From: Ruegeria atlantica
GTDB lineage: Bacteria; Pseudomonadota; Alphaproteobacteria; Rhodobacterales; Rhodobacteraceae
Length of the DNA stretch: 64,000 bases
Assembly: GCF_013032005.1 (NCBI RefSeq)
Contig: NZ_WQBE01000001.1
Location: 682,001-746,000 of the forward strand
Direction of reading: 5' to 3'
Made by a program: the position numbers and the translations under genes. Of the stretch, positions 39,484 to 49,537 are shown piece after piece (within the stretch, counting starts at the first letter, position 1; every line of letters starts with the position of its first letter). A model generated the notes under the pieces. It ran no database searches. It worked only from the letters and a program-made list of their open reading frames with translations, and had not been told where the DNA came from.

Positions 39484-40789
39484 TAATGTCGGCGCAGAGG
39501 CCGCCCAGCCGCTCACTTTTGCTCAGACGCACCACGCCCCCATGGGCCCGCGCGATATCTGAAACGATGGCAAGGCCCAACCCCACTCCGGTACCCTGAT
39601 TTTGATTGCGCGCCGGATCAAGGCGCGCGAACGGTTTGACCGCTTCGGATCGCTGTTCAGGTGGAATTCCTGGCCCGTCATCCTCGACCCGGATACGCAG
39701 GGATTTGGGTGTGGTGGACAGGCTGACATCCGCGCGATTGCCATACCGCACGGCGTTTCCAATCAGGTTTTCCACGGCGCGCCGCATGGCAGTGGGGCGC
39801 AGCATGACTGTTCCTTCCCCTTCGACCGAGATCAGGTCGACCTCATGCCCTGCACGACGCGCGTCTTTGACGATTTGCTCCAACAGCACCTTCGGATCGA
39901 CAGATTCCGGAGCGCCCTCGGCCGCCCCGCGCGAAAACTCAAGGAACGCATCCAGCAGCAATTGCATCTCATCGACATCCTGCTGCAAAGGGGCTGCTTC
40001 ATCCTCGGGCAACATCGAAAGGCCAAGTTTCAAACGCGTCAGCGGTGTGCGCAGATCGTGACTGACCCCCGACAGCATCATGGTGCGCTGCTCCATCTGG
40101 CGCTCGATACGGGCACGCATATCCAGAAAAGCACTGCCCGCCGCGCGTACTTCGATGGCCCCACCGGGAGAATACGGCACCACCCTGCCCCGACCAAAGG
40201 CCTGCGCAGCCTCGGCCAGACGAGTGATCGGACGCAATTGATTGCGCATATACAGGAAAGAAATCGTGGTCATGACAACCGCAAAGAACACCATTGTCAC
40301 GATCAACTGGTGTGGCGCCACCGGAGACAGACGACGGCGATCAAAAGTCAGCTGTAGAATGCCCAGATCCGTCTGCAGATACAGCCGCGCCTCTTGTCCG
40401 CTGGGCAAGGCAACCGCAATCAAATCTGGAAGCAAGGCCCGCAGATCGGCCTCGACCTGGGGTGCAATGAAATCGTACCAACGGCGGTGACCAACCTTTG
40501 GTTCGTCGTTAATGCCCAGAAACCGGGCCTTCATTTCAAGCGCTTGCAGGTCAAGCCGAACAGCCGCCATCGCCTGTTGTTGCGTTTCCGTCTCTTCCAT
40601 GACTTCCGTGATCAACATCACTTCGCGCGAAGCAGCGCGTGTCATTTGCGCCGTGACGTCTTCCAGATGTTTTTGCAGGAACGCGACCCCCACCACCAGC
40701 AACACCACGACCACCGGCAGGACCAGGATCAGTGCAGCACGGGCATAGAGGCTGCGCGGCATATAGTGTTTGAGCCAAAGCGCGGACAT
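39470..40789 (-). CDS. EnvZ-like sensor histidine kinase
   Basis: A 439-residue inner-membrane kinase. Two transmembrane helices (about 16-38 and 161-181) flank a periplasmic sensor region of about 120 residues; a HAMP domain follows (about 180-235). The phospho-acceptor is H244 in SGVSHDLRTPLTRLK; N box ENLIGNAVRYG, G1 VEDDGPGIPPE and G2 GTGVGLGLAI are intact. No response-regulator gene adjoins it, so its partner must be elsewhere. It is divergent from the MBL-fold gene. Confidence 0.92.
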   Translation of the reverse strand: MSALWLKHYMPRSLYARAALILVLPVVVVLLVVGVAFLQKHLEDVTAQMTRAASREVMLITEVMEETETQQQAMAAVRLDLQALEMKARFLGINDEPKVGHRRWYDFIAPQVEADLRALLPDLIAVALPSGQEARLYLQTDLGILQLTFDRRRLSPVAPHQLIVTMVFFAVVMTTISFLYMRNQLRPITRLAEAAQAFGRGRVVPYSPGGAIEVRAAGSAFLDMRARIERQMEQRTMMLSGVSHDLRTPLTRLKLGLSMLPEDEAAPLQQDVDEMQLLLDAFLEFSRGAAEGAPESVDPKVLLEQIVKDARRAGHEVDLISVEGEGTVMLRPTAMRRAVENLIGNAVRYGNRADVSLSTTPKSLRIRVEDDGPGIPPEQRSEAVKPFARLDPARNQNQGTGVGLGLAIVSDIARAHGGVVRLSKSERLGGLCADIIIGR

Positions 40790-40833
40790 GCGCTAAACCT
40801 AACGGGCTGTTACGACAAGAGAAAGAGGTCAGA

Positions 40834-41748
40834 ATGCAGGCGCCTGACGATTTCAATCCGCCCGCCGGCCCGGCGGTCGAGCTGCAGCCGGGATTGCGGC
40901 GTATTCTGGCGCCAAATCCATCCCCAATGACATATCGCGGGACCAACACTTATCTGGTGGGAACCAGCGAGCTTGCCGTGATCGACCCTGGTCCGCTCAG
41001 CAATGAACATCTGGATGCGATTCTGGCGGGACTTCTACCCGGACAGCGGATCAGCCATATCATCGTTACCCACAGCCATCTGGATCACTCTCCGCTGGCC
41101 CAACCCTTGGCGGATCGTACAGGAGCACCGATCATGGCCTTTGGAGGGCCCGAGGCCGGGCGTAGCGCAGTTATGACTCAACTGGCCGAGAGCGGTTTAG
41201 TCGGCGGCGGTGAAGGCATCGACACCAGCTTTCGCCCCGACATCAAACTTGCGGATGGGGCTTTGATCTCAGGCGACGGCTGGCAGCTTGAGGTGATTCA
41301 CACCCCCGGCCATCTGGGAAATCACATCGCGCTTGGCTGGGGTGAGGTCTGTTTCACGGGTGATCACGTCATGGGTTGGGCCAGTTCACTGGTTTCGCCC
41401 CCAGACGGTGACCTGACGGATTTCATGGCGGCCTGCCATCGTCTGCACTCACGCGAGTGGGCCGTCTTTCACGCCGGGCATGGCGCGCCGATTGCCGATC
41501 CCGCAGCGCGGCTGGACTGGCTGATCAATCACCGCCTGACACGCGAAGCACAGATTCTGTCCGCGCTGGAAGATCACCCCGGTACGGCCCGAGAAATGGC
41601 CGAGCGAATTTACGTCGACACTCCGACCGCCCTTTTGCCTGCTGCTGAACGGAATGTTTTCGCCCATTTGATTGATCTGATTGGGAAATCTCAGGTCACT
41701 TTCGAAGGAAAGCTGTCAGCTGACACCCGTTTCATCAGACAAACCTAA
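40834..41748 (+). CDS. MBL-fold metallohydrolase (LACTB2-like)
   Basis: A 304-residue metallo-beta-lactamase-fold protein with the zinc motif H80-x-H82-x-D84-H85 (THSHLDHS), the later metal-ligand regions HTPGHLGNH and FTGDHVMGW, and HAGHG. A C-terminal winged-helix-like segment (about 225-300) is of the kind found in LACTB2-type hydrolases or endoribonucleases. Its substrate is not known. It stands alone between the kinase and the tRNA-Asn genes. Confidence 0.88.
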   Translation: MQAPDDFNPPAGPAVELQPGLRRILAPNPSPMTYRGTNTYLVGTSELAVIDPGPLSNEHLDAILAGLLPGQRISHIIVTHSHLDHSPLAQPLADRTGAPIMAFGGPEAGRSAVMTQLAESGLVGGGEGIDTSFRPDIKLADGALISGDGWQLEVIHTPGHLGNHIALGWGEVCFTGDHVMGWASSLVSPPDGDLTDFMAACHRLHSREWAVFHAGHGAPIADPAARLDWLINHRLTREAQILSALEDHPGTAREMAERIYVDTPTALLPAAERNVFAHLIDLIGKSQVTFEGKLSADTRFIRQT

Positions 41749-41787
41749 GCCGCCGGAACTTTTTTTCGAAAACGTCGAATTCCCCTC

Positions 41788-41816
41788 TGGACGGCAAAAA
41801 TCGGGATTGTTATACG
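41788..41816 (+). promoter_or_regulatory. Promoter of first tRNA-Asn gene
   Basis: TGGACG (41788-41793), a 17-base spacer and TATACG (41811-41816) end 9 bases before the tRNA. The same elements and spacing precede the second copy. Confidence 0.65.
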
Positions 41817-41825
41817 GCCCTCAGT

Positions 41826-41900
41826 TCCGGCGTAGCTCAGCGGTAGAGCAGTTGACTGTTAATCAATTGGTCGTAGGTTCGATCCCTACCGCCGGAGCCA
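41826..41900 (+). tRNA. tRNA-Asn (anticodon GTT), copy 1
   Basis: A 75-base cloverleaf, TCCGGCGTAGCTC... to ...CGCCGGAGCCA, with discriminator G and encoded CCA; anticodon loop CTGTTAA gives GTT. It is identical in the mature region to the copy at 42021-42095. Confidence 0.96.
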
Positions 41901-41947
41901 AATTCTCCCCACCTTAAATACCCATCACCAACGGTCGTTTGCGGCGC

Positions 41948-41970
41948 AAGATTTTTCGACGAAAAATCTT
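41948..41970. repeat. Perfect 10-bp inverted repeat between the tRNA-Asn copies
   Basis: AAGATTTTTC at 41948-41957 and GAAAAATCTT at 41961-41970 surround GAC. It lies between the first tRNA and the second promoter and may assist termination or processing; it is AT-rich rather than a classic GC terminator. Confidence 0.6.
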
Positions 41971-41980
41971 ATACGCCCTC

Positions 41981-42009
41981 TGGACGCCGCAGAAACTGGT
42001 TGCTATACG
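41981..42009 (+). promoter_or_regulatory. Promoter of second tRNA-Asn gene
   Basis: TGGACG (41981-41986), a 17-base spacer and TATACG (42004-42009), the same pair and spacing as before copy 1, with surrounding CCCTCTGGACG also shared. Confidence 0.65.
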
Positions 42010-42020
42010 GCGCGGACCGT

Positions 42021-42095
42021 TCCGGCGTAGCTCAGCGGTAGAGCAGTTGACTGTTAATCAATTGGTCGTAGGTTCGATCCCTACCGCCGGAGCCA
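42021..42095 (+). tRNA. tRNA-Asn (anticodon GTT), copy 2
   Basis: Identical over its length to the first copy, 195 bases upstream. CCA is encoded. It is followed directly by the convergent dmdB-like gene. Confidence 0.96.
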
Positions 42096-42114
42096 TTTCC
42101 CACGTTTTTTAAGA

Positions 42115-43734
42115 TCAGCCCACCAAGGCGTCCTTGAAATCCGCGCGCAAGTTGCGTTTCAGAACCTTACCCGTTGCGTTCAGAGGCAAGGCATCCACAA
42201 ACACCACCTTGTCCGGCACCTGCCATTTAGCGATTTTGCCGTCGTAAAATGTCAGCACCTCTTCTTCGCTTGGGTCCTCCCCCTCGGCGCGTACGGCCAC
42301 CAGCAGTGGGCGCTCGTCCCACTTTGGATGCGGTACGCCAACCACGGCTGCGGTCGCCAATTTGGGATGTGCAACGGCGATGTTCTCTAACTCGACCGAA
42401 CTGATCCACTCACCCCCGGATTTGATGATGTCCTTGGACCGGTCGCGGATGGTCATATAGCCGTCAGAGTCCAACGTTGCGACATCACCAGTGGCAAACC
42501 AGCCATCCCGCAGCAAATCTTCATCTTGCATCTTGAAATAACTGTCCAGAACCCACGGCCCGCGCACCAGCAGATCACCCTGGGTTTCGCCGTCATGCGG
42601 CAGATCATTGCCGTCATCGTCGACGATCTTCAGATCGACACCATAACAGGGTCTTCCCTGGCTTTCTCGAATGGCGTGCTGCTCGTCTTTTGGCAGGTCA
42701 AAGTGCTTGGCCAGAGGGTGATTTGCGGTCCCCAGCGGACTCATCTCGCTCATCCCCCAGGCGTGGATGGTGTCGACACCATAGGTTTCGCGGAAGGTTT
42801 CGATCATCGAAGGCGGGCACGCGGCCCCGCCGATCACCGTCCGCTGCAGGCTGGCCAGCTTGCTGCCAGACTGCTCCGCAAAAGCCAGCAGCCCTTGCCA
42901 GATCGTCGGCACGCCCATGGCCAGAGTGACGCCGTAAGTGTCGATCAGATTCACCAGCGCCTCACCATGCAAACCCGGCCCCGGCAACACCATCCGCGAT
43001 CCCGACATGGCGCAAGCATATGGGGACCCCCAGGCGTTTACATGGAACATCGGAACAACCGGCATTACCACATCCATTGCCGAAAACCCGATAACGTCCC
43101 GTGTGTTCGATCCGAAACTGTGCAACACGGTGGAGCGATGCGAATACAACACCCCCTTTGGATTGCCGGTTGTGCCAGATGTGTAACACAGGCCGGATGC
43201 AGTGTTTTCGTCAAAGCTGGGCCATTCAAAACTGGCCTCACCGGTCTCGATCAGATCGTCATAAAATTGCACACCCGGTATCTGCGCAATTGCGTCATCG
43301 TTTCTTGGCCCCATCAGGACGAAATGTTGAACATCGGGCAAATGCTCGTGCAGGGCTGCGACCAAAGGAATAAAGGTTGCGTCGAAAAACAGAACCCGGT
43401 CCTGTGCATGGTTGATGATATACGTCAGCTGTTCGGGAAACAGTCGTGGGTTGACGGTGTGGCACACGAACCCCGCCCCGGAAGTGGCATAGTAGATCTC
43501 AAGATGCCGCCGGTTATTCCAAGCCAGCGTCGCAATCCGCGTCTGTGGCTCCAATCCCAACTTGGACAGTGCCGAGGCCAGCTTCCGCGCGTTTTCCGCC
43601 ACTTGCGACCAACTGCTATGGCTAACTGTGCCATCGGTTTCAACCGAATAAATCTCAGTCTGACCGTGAAAGCGGTCGGCGTGATCAATTAGCGACGAGA
43701 TCAGCAAGGGCTGCGTCATCATCTGTCCCAGCAT
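42115..43734 (-). CDS. dmdB: Acyl-CoA ligase, probably 3-methylmercaptopropionyl-CoA ligase (DmdB-like)
   Basis: An ANL-superfamily adenylating enzyme of 539 residues from ATG 43734 ([16 protein letters not shown]), a start, length and body very close to Roseobacter DmdB, which activates methylmercaptopropionate in DMSP demethylation. The P-loop-like [19 protein letters not shown] is split over about residues 178-196; [34 protein letters not shown] and the C-terminal catalytic lysine in [10 protein letters not shown] are intact. No other dmd gene adjoins. A medium-chain fatty acyl-CoA ligase is the alternative; substrate specificity is inferred. Confidence 0.75.
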   Translation of the reverse strand: MLGQMMTQPLLISSLIDHADRFHGQTEIYSVETDGTVSHSSWSQVAENARKLASALSKLGLEPQTRIATLAWNNRRHLEIYYATSGAGFVCHTVNPRLFPEQLTYIINHAQDRVLFFDATFIPLVAALHEHLPDVQHFVLMGPRNDDAIAQIPGVQFYDDLIETGEASFEWPSFDENTASGLCYTSGTTGNPKGVLYSHRSTVLHSFGSNTRDVIGFSAMDVVMPVVPMFHVNAWGSPYACAMSGSRMVLPGPGLHGEALVNLIDTYGVTLAMGVPTIWQGLLAFAEQSGSKLASLQRTVIGGAACPPSMIETFRETYGVDTIHAWGMSEMSPLGTANHPLAKHFDLPKDEQHAIRESQGRPCYGVDLKIVDDDGNDLPHDGETQGDLLVRGPWVLDSYFKMQDEDLLRDGWFATGDVATLDSDGYMTIRDRSKDIIKSGGEWISSVELENIAVAHPKLATAAVVGVPHPKWDERPLLVAVRAEGEDPSEEEVLTFYDGKIAKWQVPDKVVFVDALPLNATGKVLKRNLRADFKDALVG

Positions 43735-43881
43735 GGGCGTTCTCCCTATGGCGGTGCCACTTTGTGCCCGCAATCACATCGGGCGATATGGCTTTTCCTT
43801 AGGCAGAGCCTGCCAAGCATTTAATTGTCTGACAATAAAAGAATGCGATTTACCGTTGCGGCAGGTGGTAAAATCGAACCC

Positions 43882-45492
43882 TCAATCGCGGTGTTTTAGC
43901 GCAAAAGCAACCAGCGAAGCGGTCGAGCCATCCTTGCCGTCAGCGCTAACCTCACCATCCACTATCGGACCCAGCGAGGTCGCCAATTCCTTGCCCAGTT
44001 CCACCCCCCATTGGTCGAACGAATTGATCCCCAGCAGAACCCCTTCGACGAAAACACGGTGTTCGTACATGGCGATGATTTGGCCTAGCACATACGGTGT
44101 GAGCTTCGGATAAATCAGGGTCGAGGACGGCCGGTTGCCCGGGAACACACGGTGACGGGCCTGACGTTCAAGCTCCTCACTGGCCAACCCTTGTTCGGCC
44201 ATGCGCTGCCGCGCCTCATCCAACGACCGGCCGCGCATCAGCGCCTCGGATTGGGCCAGACAATTGGCCAGCAAAAGGCGGTGGTGGTGGGTAAGTTCGG
44301 GCTCGTGCCCTTCGGCGGCCACCATGAATTCGCAGGGGATCACATCGGTGCCCTGATGGATCAACTGGTAAAAGGCGTGCTGGCCATTGGTGCCCGGTTC
44401 ACCCCATACCACAGGCCCCGAAGGCATGGTCAAGGCGCTGCCGTTCATTGCAACGGATTTACCGTTCGACTCCATCTCAAGCTGTTGGAAATAGGCGGGA
44501 AGACGCAGCAGTCGTTGATCATAGGGCAGAACCGCGCGGCTGGTATATCCCAGAACCTGGCGGTGCCAGACCCCAACCAGAGCCAGCATCACCGGCATGT
44601 TCTCGATCCAGTCAGCAGCGCGGAAATGGACGTCCATCGCCTGTCCCCCGCGCAGAAAGGCATCAAACGCGTTCGAACCGACGGCGATCATCACCGGTAG
44701 CCCAACCGGCCCCCAGACCGAATAGCGCCCCCCTACCCAATCGGCAAAACCAAATACGTGATCTTGGGCGATACCAAAGGCATCGGTCTTATCTACCGCA
44801 CACGACACGGCTGCGAACTGTTTTCCACAATCGCCACCGCCATCCGTTAACCAGGCACGGGCGGTCCGGGCGTTGGTCATGGTTTCAATGGTGGTGAATG
44901 TCTTGGATGCGACAATCACCAGCGTCCGGGTCGGGTCAAGTGGGCGCAGCGTATCCGCGATATGCGCACCATCGACATTGGAAACATAGTGCAGGTTTGG
45001 CCCGTCGTGATACGGGGCCAACGCGTGCGTGGCCATCACTGGCCCAAGATCCGAGCCGCCGATGCCGATATTCACGACGTCGGTAAAGCTGCCACCTGTC
45101 CCGGAAATCGCGCCGCCGCGCACCTCTTCGGCGAAAACCCGCATCCGGTGCAGCGTGTCCAGCACGTCAGGCATCACATCCAGACCGTCGACCTCAACTG
45201 GTCCGCCATCCAGATTACGCAACGCCGTGTGCAATACCGCGCGCCCTTCGGTTTCGTTTATCTTGGCACCCGAGAACATGGCGTCGCGCCGTTCCGCCAG
45301 ACCCGCCGTATCGCACAGCCCGATCAAAGCGTCACGGATGTCCGCGTCAATACTGGTTTTCGAGAAATCAAAGAGCAGGTCACCGGTTGAGGCCGAATAC
45401 CCCTGCGCCCGGTTTGCATCCTTACTGAACAGACCCAGAATGGGCTGCCCCTTCCGCTCTGCTGCCAGTGCTTTGAGTGTCTCCAGTTGCAT
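43882..45492 (-). CDS. pgi: Glucose-6-phosphate isomerase
   Basis: Interconverts glucose 6-phosphate and fructose 6-phosphate. The 536-residue protein starts at MQLETLKAL, six bases from the pgl stop. PGI signatures are visible: [16 protein letters not shown], the [14 protein letters not shown] segment, [18 protein letters not shown] and the C-terminal [11 protein letters not shown]. It closes the zwf-pgl-pgi operon, which in roseobacters feeds the Entner-Doudoroff route. Confidence 0.96.
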   Translation of the reverse strand: MQLETLKALAAERKGQPILGLFSKDANRAQGYSASTGDLLFDFSKTSIDADIRDALIGLCDTAGLAERRDAMFSGAKINETEGRAVLHTALRNLDGGPVEVDGLDVMPDVLDTLHRMRVFAEEVRGGAISGTGGSFTDVVNIGIGGSDLGPVMATHALAPYHDGPNLHYVSNVDGAHIADTLRPLDPTRTLVIVASKTFTTIETMTNARTARAWLTDGGGDCGKQFAAVSCAVDKTDAFGIAQDHVFGFADWVGGRYSVWGPVGLPVMIAVGSNAFDAFLRGGQAMDVHFRAADWIENMPVMLALVGVWHRQVLGYTSRAVLPYDQRLLRLPAYFQQLEMESNGKSVAMNGSALTMPSGPVVWGEPGTNGQHAFYQLIHQGTDVIPCEFMVAAEGHEPELTHHHRLLLANCLAQSEALMRGRSLDEARQRMAEQGLASEELERQARHRVFPGNRPSSTLIYPKLTPYVLGQIIAMYEHRVFVEGVLLGINSFDQWGVELGKELATSLGPIVDGEVSADGKDGSTASLVAFALKHRD

Positions 45493-45497
45493 AGCGC

Positions 45498-46169
45498 CTA
45501 CTCCGCCCAATGTACGGTCATGCCACTCAGCACCGCTGCGATGGGGGCCTCTTCCGGTGGCAGGGACATGGACCGTTCCAAAGCATCCCGTTTCGCGTTT
45601 CCGAATATGATCAGGTGTTTTGACAAGGCACCGTCCAAAACAGGCGCGGTCAGCGTGATACGGGGTTCCGGCTGAACCTCGGTCCGTGCCACCGCCAGAG
45701 GACGCGCGTGGCCGTCCAACGCGGCCTCAAGCCCATCCATACCCGGGAACAGGGACGCCGTGTGCATATCCTCGCCCATTCCCAACACCAGCACCGACAA
45801 GGGCCGGATCGGAGCGATCAGGCTTTCGATTTCCGGCAAGACATCTTCGGGCTCCTTCCCCGGCACGTACAGAGGTATATATTGCGCCACCGACGCCCGA
45901 TTTGTCAGCAACCGCTCGCGGATCAGACGCTCGTTCGAGCGGTCGTGATCACCCGGCACACAGCGTTCATCGGTGGGCAGAACCCACACCCGGTCCCATT
46001 CCAAATCCGCCGCGCACAGAACATCAAACATCGGGCCGGGCGTCGTGCCTCCGGGGACAGCCAATGAGGCAAAGTCGTGATGCAGCAAGGCGGATTCCAG
46101 TTCACCTGCCAGCACGTTTGCAACGTCGATGGCCAGCATATCCCGGTCGGCGTATTCCTGTATGTTCAT
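45498..46169 (-). CDS. pgl: 6-phosphogluconolactonase
   Basis: Hydrolyses 6-phosphogluconolactone. The 223-residue NagB-fold protein carries [33 protein letters not shown] and [18 protein letters not shown], all characteristic. It overlaps zwf by 4 bases and precedes pgi by 6 bases. Length is normal. Confidence 0.95.
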   Translation of the reverse strand: MNIQEYADRDMLAIDVANVLAGELESALLHHDFASLAVPGGTTPGPMFDVLCAADLEWDRVWVLPTDERCVPGDHDRSNERLIRERLLTNRASVAQYIPLYVPGKEPEDVLPEIESLIAPIRPLSVLVLGMGEDMHTASLFPGMDGLEAALDGHARPLAVARTEVQPEPRITLTAPVLDGALSKHLIIFGNAKRDALERSMSLPPEEAPIAAVLSGMTVHWAE

Positions 46170-47620
46170 GGGTTTATCCCTTGCCAGCGGCGACCGTCTC
46201 GTTTCATCAGCAGCTCGGCGTCGCCCGGGCCAGTGCTGCCGCTTTCATAAGGTTTGGGAACATCCCCGCGCGCCTGCCAGCCCGCGATGATCGGATCGGT
46301 CCAGGCCCATGCGGCCTCGACCTCATCTCCCCGCATAAACAGGGTTTGGTTGCCGCGGATCACATCCATCACCAACCGCTCATAAGCGTCCGGCGGGTCC
46401 TGGTTTTCGGGCCCCAATGCCTCGGCAAAACTCATGTCCAGAGGCACGTCGACCAGGCGCATCCCACCCTGCCCCGGTTCCTTGATCGTCACCTTCAGCG
46501 TAATGCCTTCGTTCGGCTGCAGGCGGATCGACAAAACGTTGGCGTGGCGCCCGGCATCTGCGCCAAAGATCGAATGCGGTGCGTCTTTGAACATCACATT
46601 GATCACCGAAGATCGCGCCACAAGCCTTTTGCCCGTACGCAAATAGAACGGCGTACCCGCCCACCGCCAGTTACTGACGTGAGCCCGCAGCGCCACATAG
46701 CTTTCCGTGGTCGAACGTGGATTACCAACAGTATTCCGATAGCTGCGTCCACTCAGCCCACCTTCAAATTGACCGCGCACAATGTGGTGCGGCTCGACCG
46801 GGTCCAATGCGCGGATCACCTTGAGCTTTTCGTCCCGTACCGCGTCGGGGTCGAACTTGGCCGGCGGTTCCATCGCGATCAGGCAGAGCAGTTGCATCAG
46901 GTGGTTCTGCACCATGTCACGCATGGCGCCTGCGCGCTCATAATACTCTTCGCGCCCGTCAATGCCGACGGATTCGGCCACGGTGATCTGGATGTGGTCG
47001 ACATACTGACTGTTCCACAATGGCTCGAAAAGCATGTTGCCAAACCGAACGGCCATCAGGTTCTGAACGGTTTCTTTGCCCAGATAATGGTCGATCCGGT
47101 AAATCTGCCCTTCGGAGAAATGCGCCGCTAGCGTCGCATTCAACGCCTGCGCGCTGCCCAGATCGTGACCAAAGGGTTTTTCAACAACGATCCGTGTCTG
47201 GGTCGTGGCCAGATCATTTGCTTTGATCCGTTCGGCCAGCGGTCCGAACAGGCGCGGCCCAACCGAGAAATAGAACGCCCGTACTCGATCAATTGTGAGC
47301 TTCGCTGCAAGCTGACCCCACCCCTCATCCGTAAGCGCATCTAACGCGACATAATCAACCCGTTGCAAGAACGCATTCAATGCCTTGGCATCCGCACAAT
47401 GCGCGGGCGCATGTTCGCGCAACGATTGCGCGACCACATCCCGAAACGCATCGCTGTCCAATTCCGATCTGGCGGCACCAATGATCTGAACATCCTCGGG
47501 CCATTGTCCGGCACAATAGCGTCGGAACAGGGCAGGCAGGATCTTACGCTGCGCAAGATCGCCAGTACTGCCAAAAATGACCAGATCGAACGGGTCGACG
47601 GGGATGACGCGAGAAACCAT
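46166..47620 (-). CDS. zwf: Glucose-6-phosphate 1-dehydrogenase
   Basis: First enzyme of the oxidative pentose phosphate and Entner-Doudoroff pathways. The 484-residue protein has the nucleotide-binding LVIFGSTGDLAQRK near the N-terminus, VEKPFGHD and the active-site RIDHYLGKETVQNL. It is the first gene of zwf-pgl-pgi and is divergent from the radical SAM gene, with 163 bases between starts. No edd or eda gene lies in the window. Confidence 0.97.
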   Translation of the reverse strand: MVSRVIPVDPFDLVIFGSTGDLAQRKILPALFRRYCAGQWPEDVQIIGAARSELDSDAFRDVVAQSLREHAPAHCADAKALNAFLQRVDYVALDALTDEGWGQLAAKLTIDRVRAFYFSVGPRLFGPLAERIKANDLATTQTRIVVEKPFGHDLGSAQALNATLAAHFSEGQIYRIDHYLGKETVQNLMAVRFGNMLFEPLWNSQYVDHIQITVAESVGIDGREEYYERAGAMRDMVQNHLMQLLCLIAMEPPAKFDPDAVRDEKLKVIRALDPVEPHHIVRGQFEGGLSGRSYRNTVGNPRSTTESYVALRAHVSNWRWAGTPFYLRTGKRLVARSSVINVMFKDAPHSIFGADAGRHANVLSIRLQPNEGITLKVTIKEPGQGGMRLVDVPLDMSFAEALGPENQDPPDAYERLVMDVIRGNQTLFMRGDEVEAAWAWTDPIIAGWQARGDVPKPYESGSTGPGDAELLMKRDGRRWQGINP

Positions 47621-47783
47621 GCGTTTCCCTTACCTTACCCCTGAGGGCATGTCCAATGTTAGCGCAAACAAAATTACACTTTTTCCCATCATCAAAACTC
47701 TGTCAGGTCGGCCGTGGCACCCTTAACTAATTCGGTCTGAAAGGCTAAGTCAGCAACAGGACTGCAAAGAACCGGATACCGGA

Positions 47784-48737
47784 ATGAAAGACAACGCCTC
47801 TCAGATTGCCAATATCGGCAAATTTCAGAACACATTGGTGACAGCTGACGGGCAAACGCGGGCCTCGGTTGCGCTTAGCAACCCTGAAACGCTTTGGTTT
47901 AACACCGGTACCTTGTGCAATATCGAATGTGTCAACTGCTATATCGCAAGCAGCCCGACCAACGATGCACTGGTCTATATCACCGCTGATGAGGTGCGGG
48001 ACTATCTGGATCAAATCGAAGCCCGAAATTGGCCGGTTCGGGAAATCGGGTTCACTGGTGGCGAACCATTCATGAACCCAGAAATGATCGACATGACCCG
48101 CGCCGCGCTGGAGCGTGGGTATGAGGTTTTGATTCTCACCAATGCCATGCAACCAATGATGCGCCGAAAGATGCGTGAGGGTCTGCTGGAATTGCAGCGT
48201 GACTACGGCAACAAGCTAACCCTGCGAATCTCGGTCGATCACTACTGCTCCGATCTGCATGACGAAGAACGTGGCAAGGGCAGCTTCGCCAAGACAGTGA
48301 CCGGGATGGAGTGGCTGCGTGACAACGGCTTAAACATGGCCGTGGCCGGGCGCACTGTCTGGGGTGACAGCGACGCGGAAAGCCGCGCTGGCTATGCTGC
48401 GTTTTTCAAGCAGCACGGCTTTGACATTGACGCCCAAAACCCGGGCCAGACGGTCCTGTTCCCCGAGATGGACGAAACCATCGAAGTGCCGGAAATCACT
48501 ACAGCTTGCTGGGGTATTCTGGACAAATCACCCGACGCCGTGATGTGCGCCAGCGCCCGTATGGTGGTAAAGCGCAAGGGTGCGGAACGCCCCGCCGTTC
48601 TGGCCTGCACACTTTTACCTTATGCGCCCGAATTCGAAATGGGTCACACCCTGGCCGAGGCCGAGGCGGACGTACACCTCAACCATCCCCATTGCGCCAA
48701 ATTCTGTGTTCTAGGCGGGGCCAGCTGTTCAGGCTGA
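47784..48737 (+). CDS. Radical SAM protein with C-terminal Cys cluster
   Basis: A 317-residue radical SAM enzyme. The SAM-cluster motif is C45-x3-C49-x2-C52 (LCNIECVNC), followed by EIGFTGGEPFMNPEM (the glycine motif) and TLRISVDHY. The C-terminus has extra cysteines, C304-x3-C308-x6-C315 at the extreme end, plus earlier ones in TACWGI, VMCAS and LACTL, suggesting an auxiliary iron-sulfur cluster of the SPASM or twitch kind. The product is unknown. It stands alone between zwf and the convergent SYLF gene; no precursor peptide is visible nearby. Confidence 0.85.
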   Translation: MKDNASQIANIGKFQNTLVTADGQTRASVALSNPETLWFNTGTLCNIECVNCYIASSPTNDALVYITADEVRDYLDQIEARNWPVREIGFTGGEPFMNPEMIDMTRAALERGYEVLILTNAMQPMMRRKMREGLLELQRDYGNKLTLRISVDHYCSDLHDEERGKGSFAKTVTGMEWLRDNGLNMAVAGRTVWGDSDAESRAGYAAFFKQHGFDIDAQNPGQTVLFPEMDETIEVPEITTACWGILDKSPDAVMCASARMVVKRKGAERPAVLACTLLPYAPEFEMGHTLAEAEADVHLNHPHCAKFCVLGGASCSG

Positions 48738-49433
48738 TCAGTTCAGTTCAGGTGATTCCCAGAATTTCGTGCCGGACGCCCCAGCCGAGACGCGCCAGCC
48801 TTTCTTGCCCAGTACGAAAAAGGATCGGCCATCAGTGAACCGCACGGTTTCCCCGCTGCGCTCGTCACCGTACATCGCCCCGGTTTCCGCTGTTGCGTCG
48901 TAACCATATTCGATAAATTTCGCCAGATCGGCGGGGGTTTCGAACAGGATCACGAACTTGGTTTCAAACCCACCAATACCCACTGCGGCACCCACTCCGC
49001 CAGTACCCATGTTCATATAAGTGTGCTGACCCGTATCCATTGAAACGGCCACCCCGCGCCCATACCCGGCCGAGACCGGAAACACCGTAACCTTGCGCGA
49101 GTCGAACACGGCGTAGCCCGCACTAACGTCATACAACGCTTTTGCGTCGGGGTTTTCCGCTAATAACTGGGTAAGAACCTCGCTGGCCATCGCGTCCAGT
49201 TTGGCGCGCGTCTCTTCCGGGGTGGCCTCGTTCGTCACCAAATCCGTGGTCGAGTTGATGGTCCCCTCAACCGCGCTTGCACCTTTCTGAATGGTGTTGC
49301 CCACGGTTTCAGTCCCACGCCCTACAGCGTCGGCTGTGTTCGCAGCACCTTTTTTGATTTTATCAAAGACGCCTTCGGCGACGGCTGGTCCGCCAGTTAA
49401 CAGCGCAGCGGCGAAAAGCAAAGCTCGGGACAT
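48738..49433 (-). CDS. SYLF-domain (Ysc84-like) lipid-binding protein, exported
   Basis: A 231-residue protein from ATG 49433 (MSRALLFAAALL), giving a Sec signal peptide to about residue 20; the longer frame lacks a signal. A helical, repeat-like GAANTADAVGRGTETVGNTI region precedes the SYLF domain (about 95-225), which shows AKALYDVSAGYAVFDS and the GGVGAAVGIGGFETKFVILFE core. SYLF domains bind phosphoinositides in eukaryotes; the bacterial role is unclear. The stop abuts the convergent radical SAM gene. Confidence 0.88.
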   Translation of the reverse strand: MSRALLFAAALLTGGPAVAEGVFDKIKKGAANTADAVGRGTETVGNTIQKGASAVEGTINSTTDLVTNEATPEETRAKLDAMASEVLTQLLAENPDAKALYDVSAGYAVFDSRKVTVFPVSAGYGRGVAVSMDTGQHTYMNMGTGGVGAAVGIGGFETKFVILFETPADLAKFIEYGYDATAETGAMYGDERSGETVRFTDGRSFFVLGKKGWRVSAGASGTKFWESPELN

Positions 49434-49537
49434 AAAGCGATTCCGTATGTGACCAATGGATTGGTCGACACCATAACCCAAGCACCAATAAATTTAACGC
49501 GTCTCAATCGTTACTGACAAAAAAACAGGCTGGATAT

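Noticed and set aside
47621..47783. RiPP precursor gene for the radical SAM enzyme
   Set aside because: No short frame with a ribosome site and a Cys- or Thr-rich core was visible in either flanking region.
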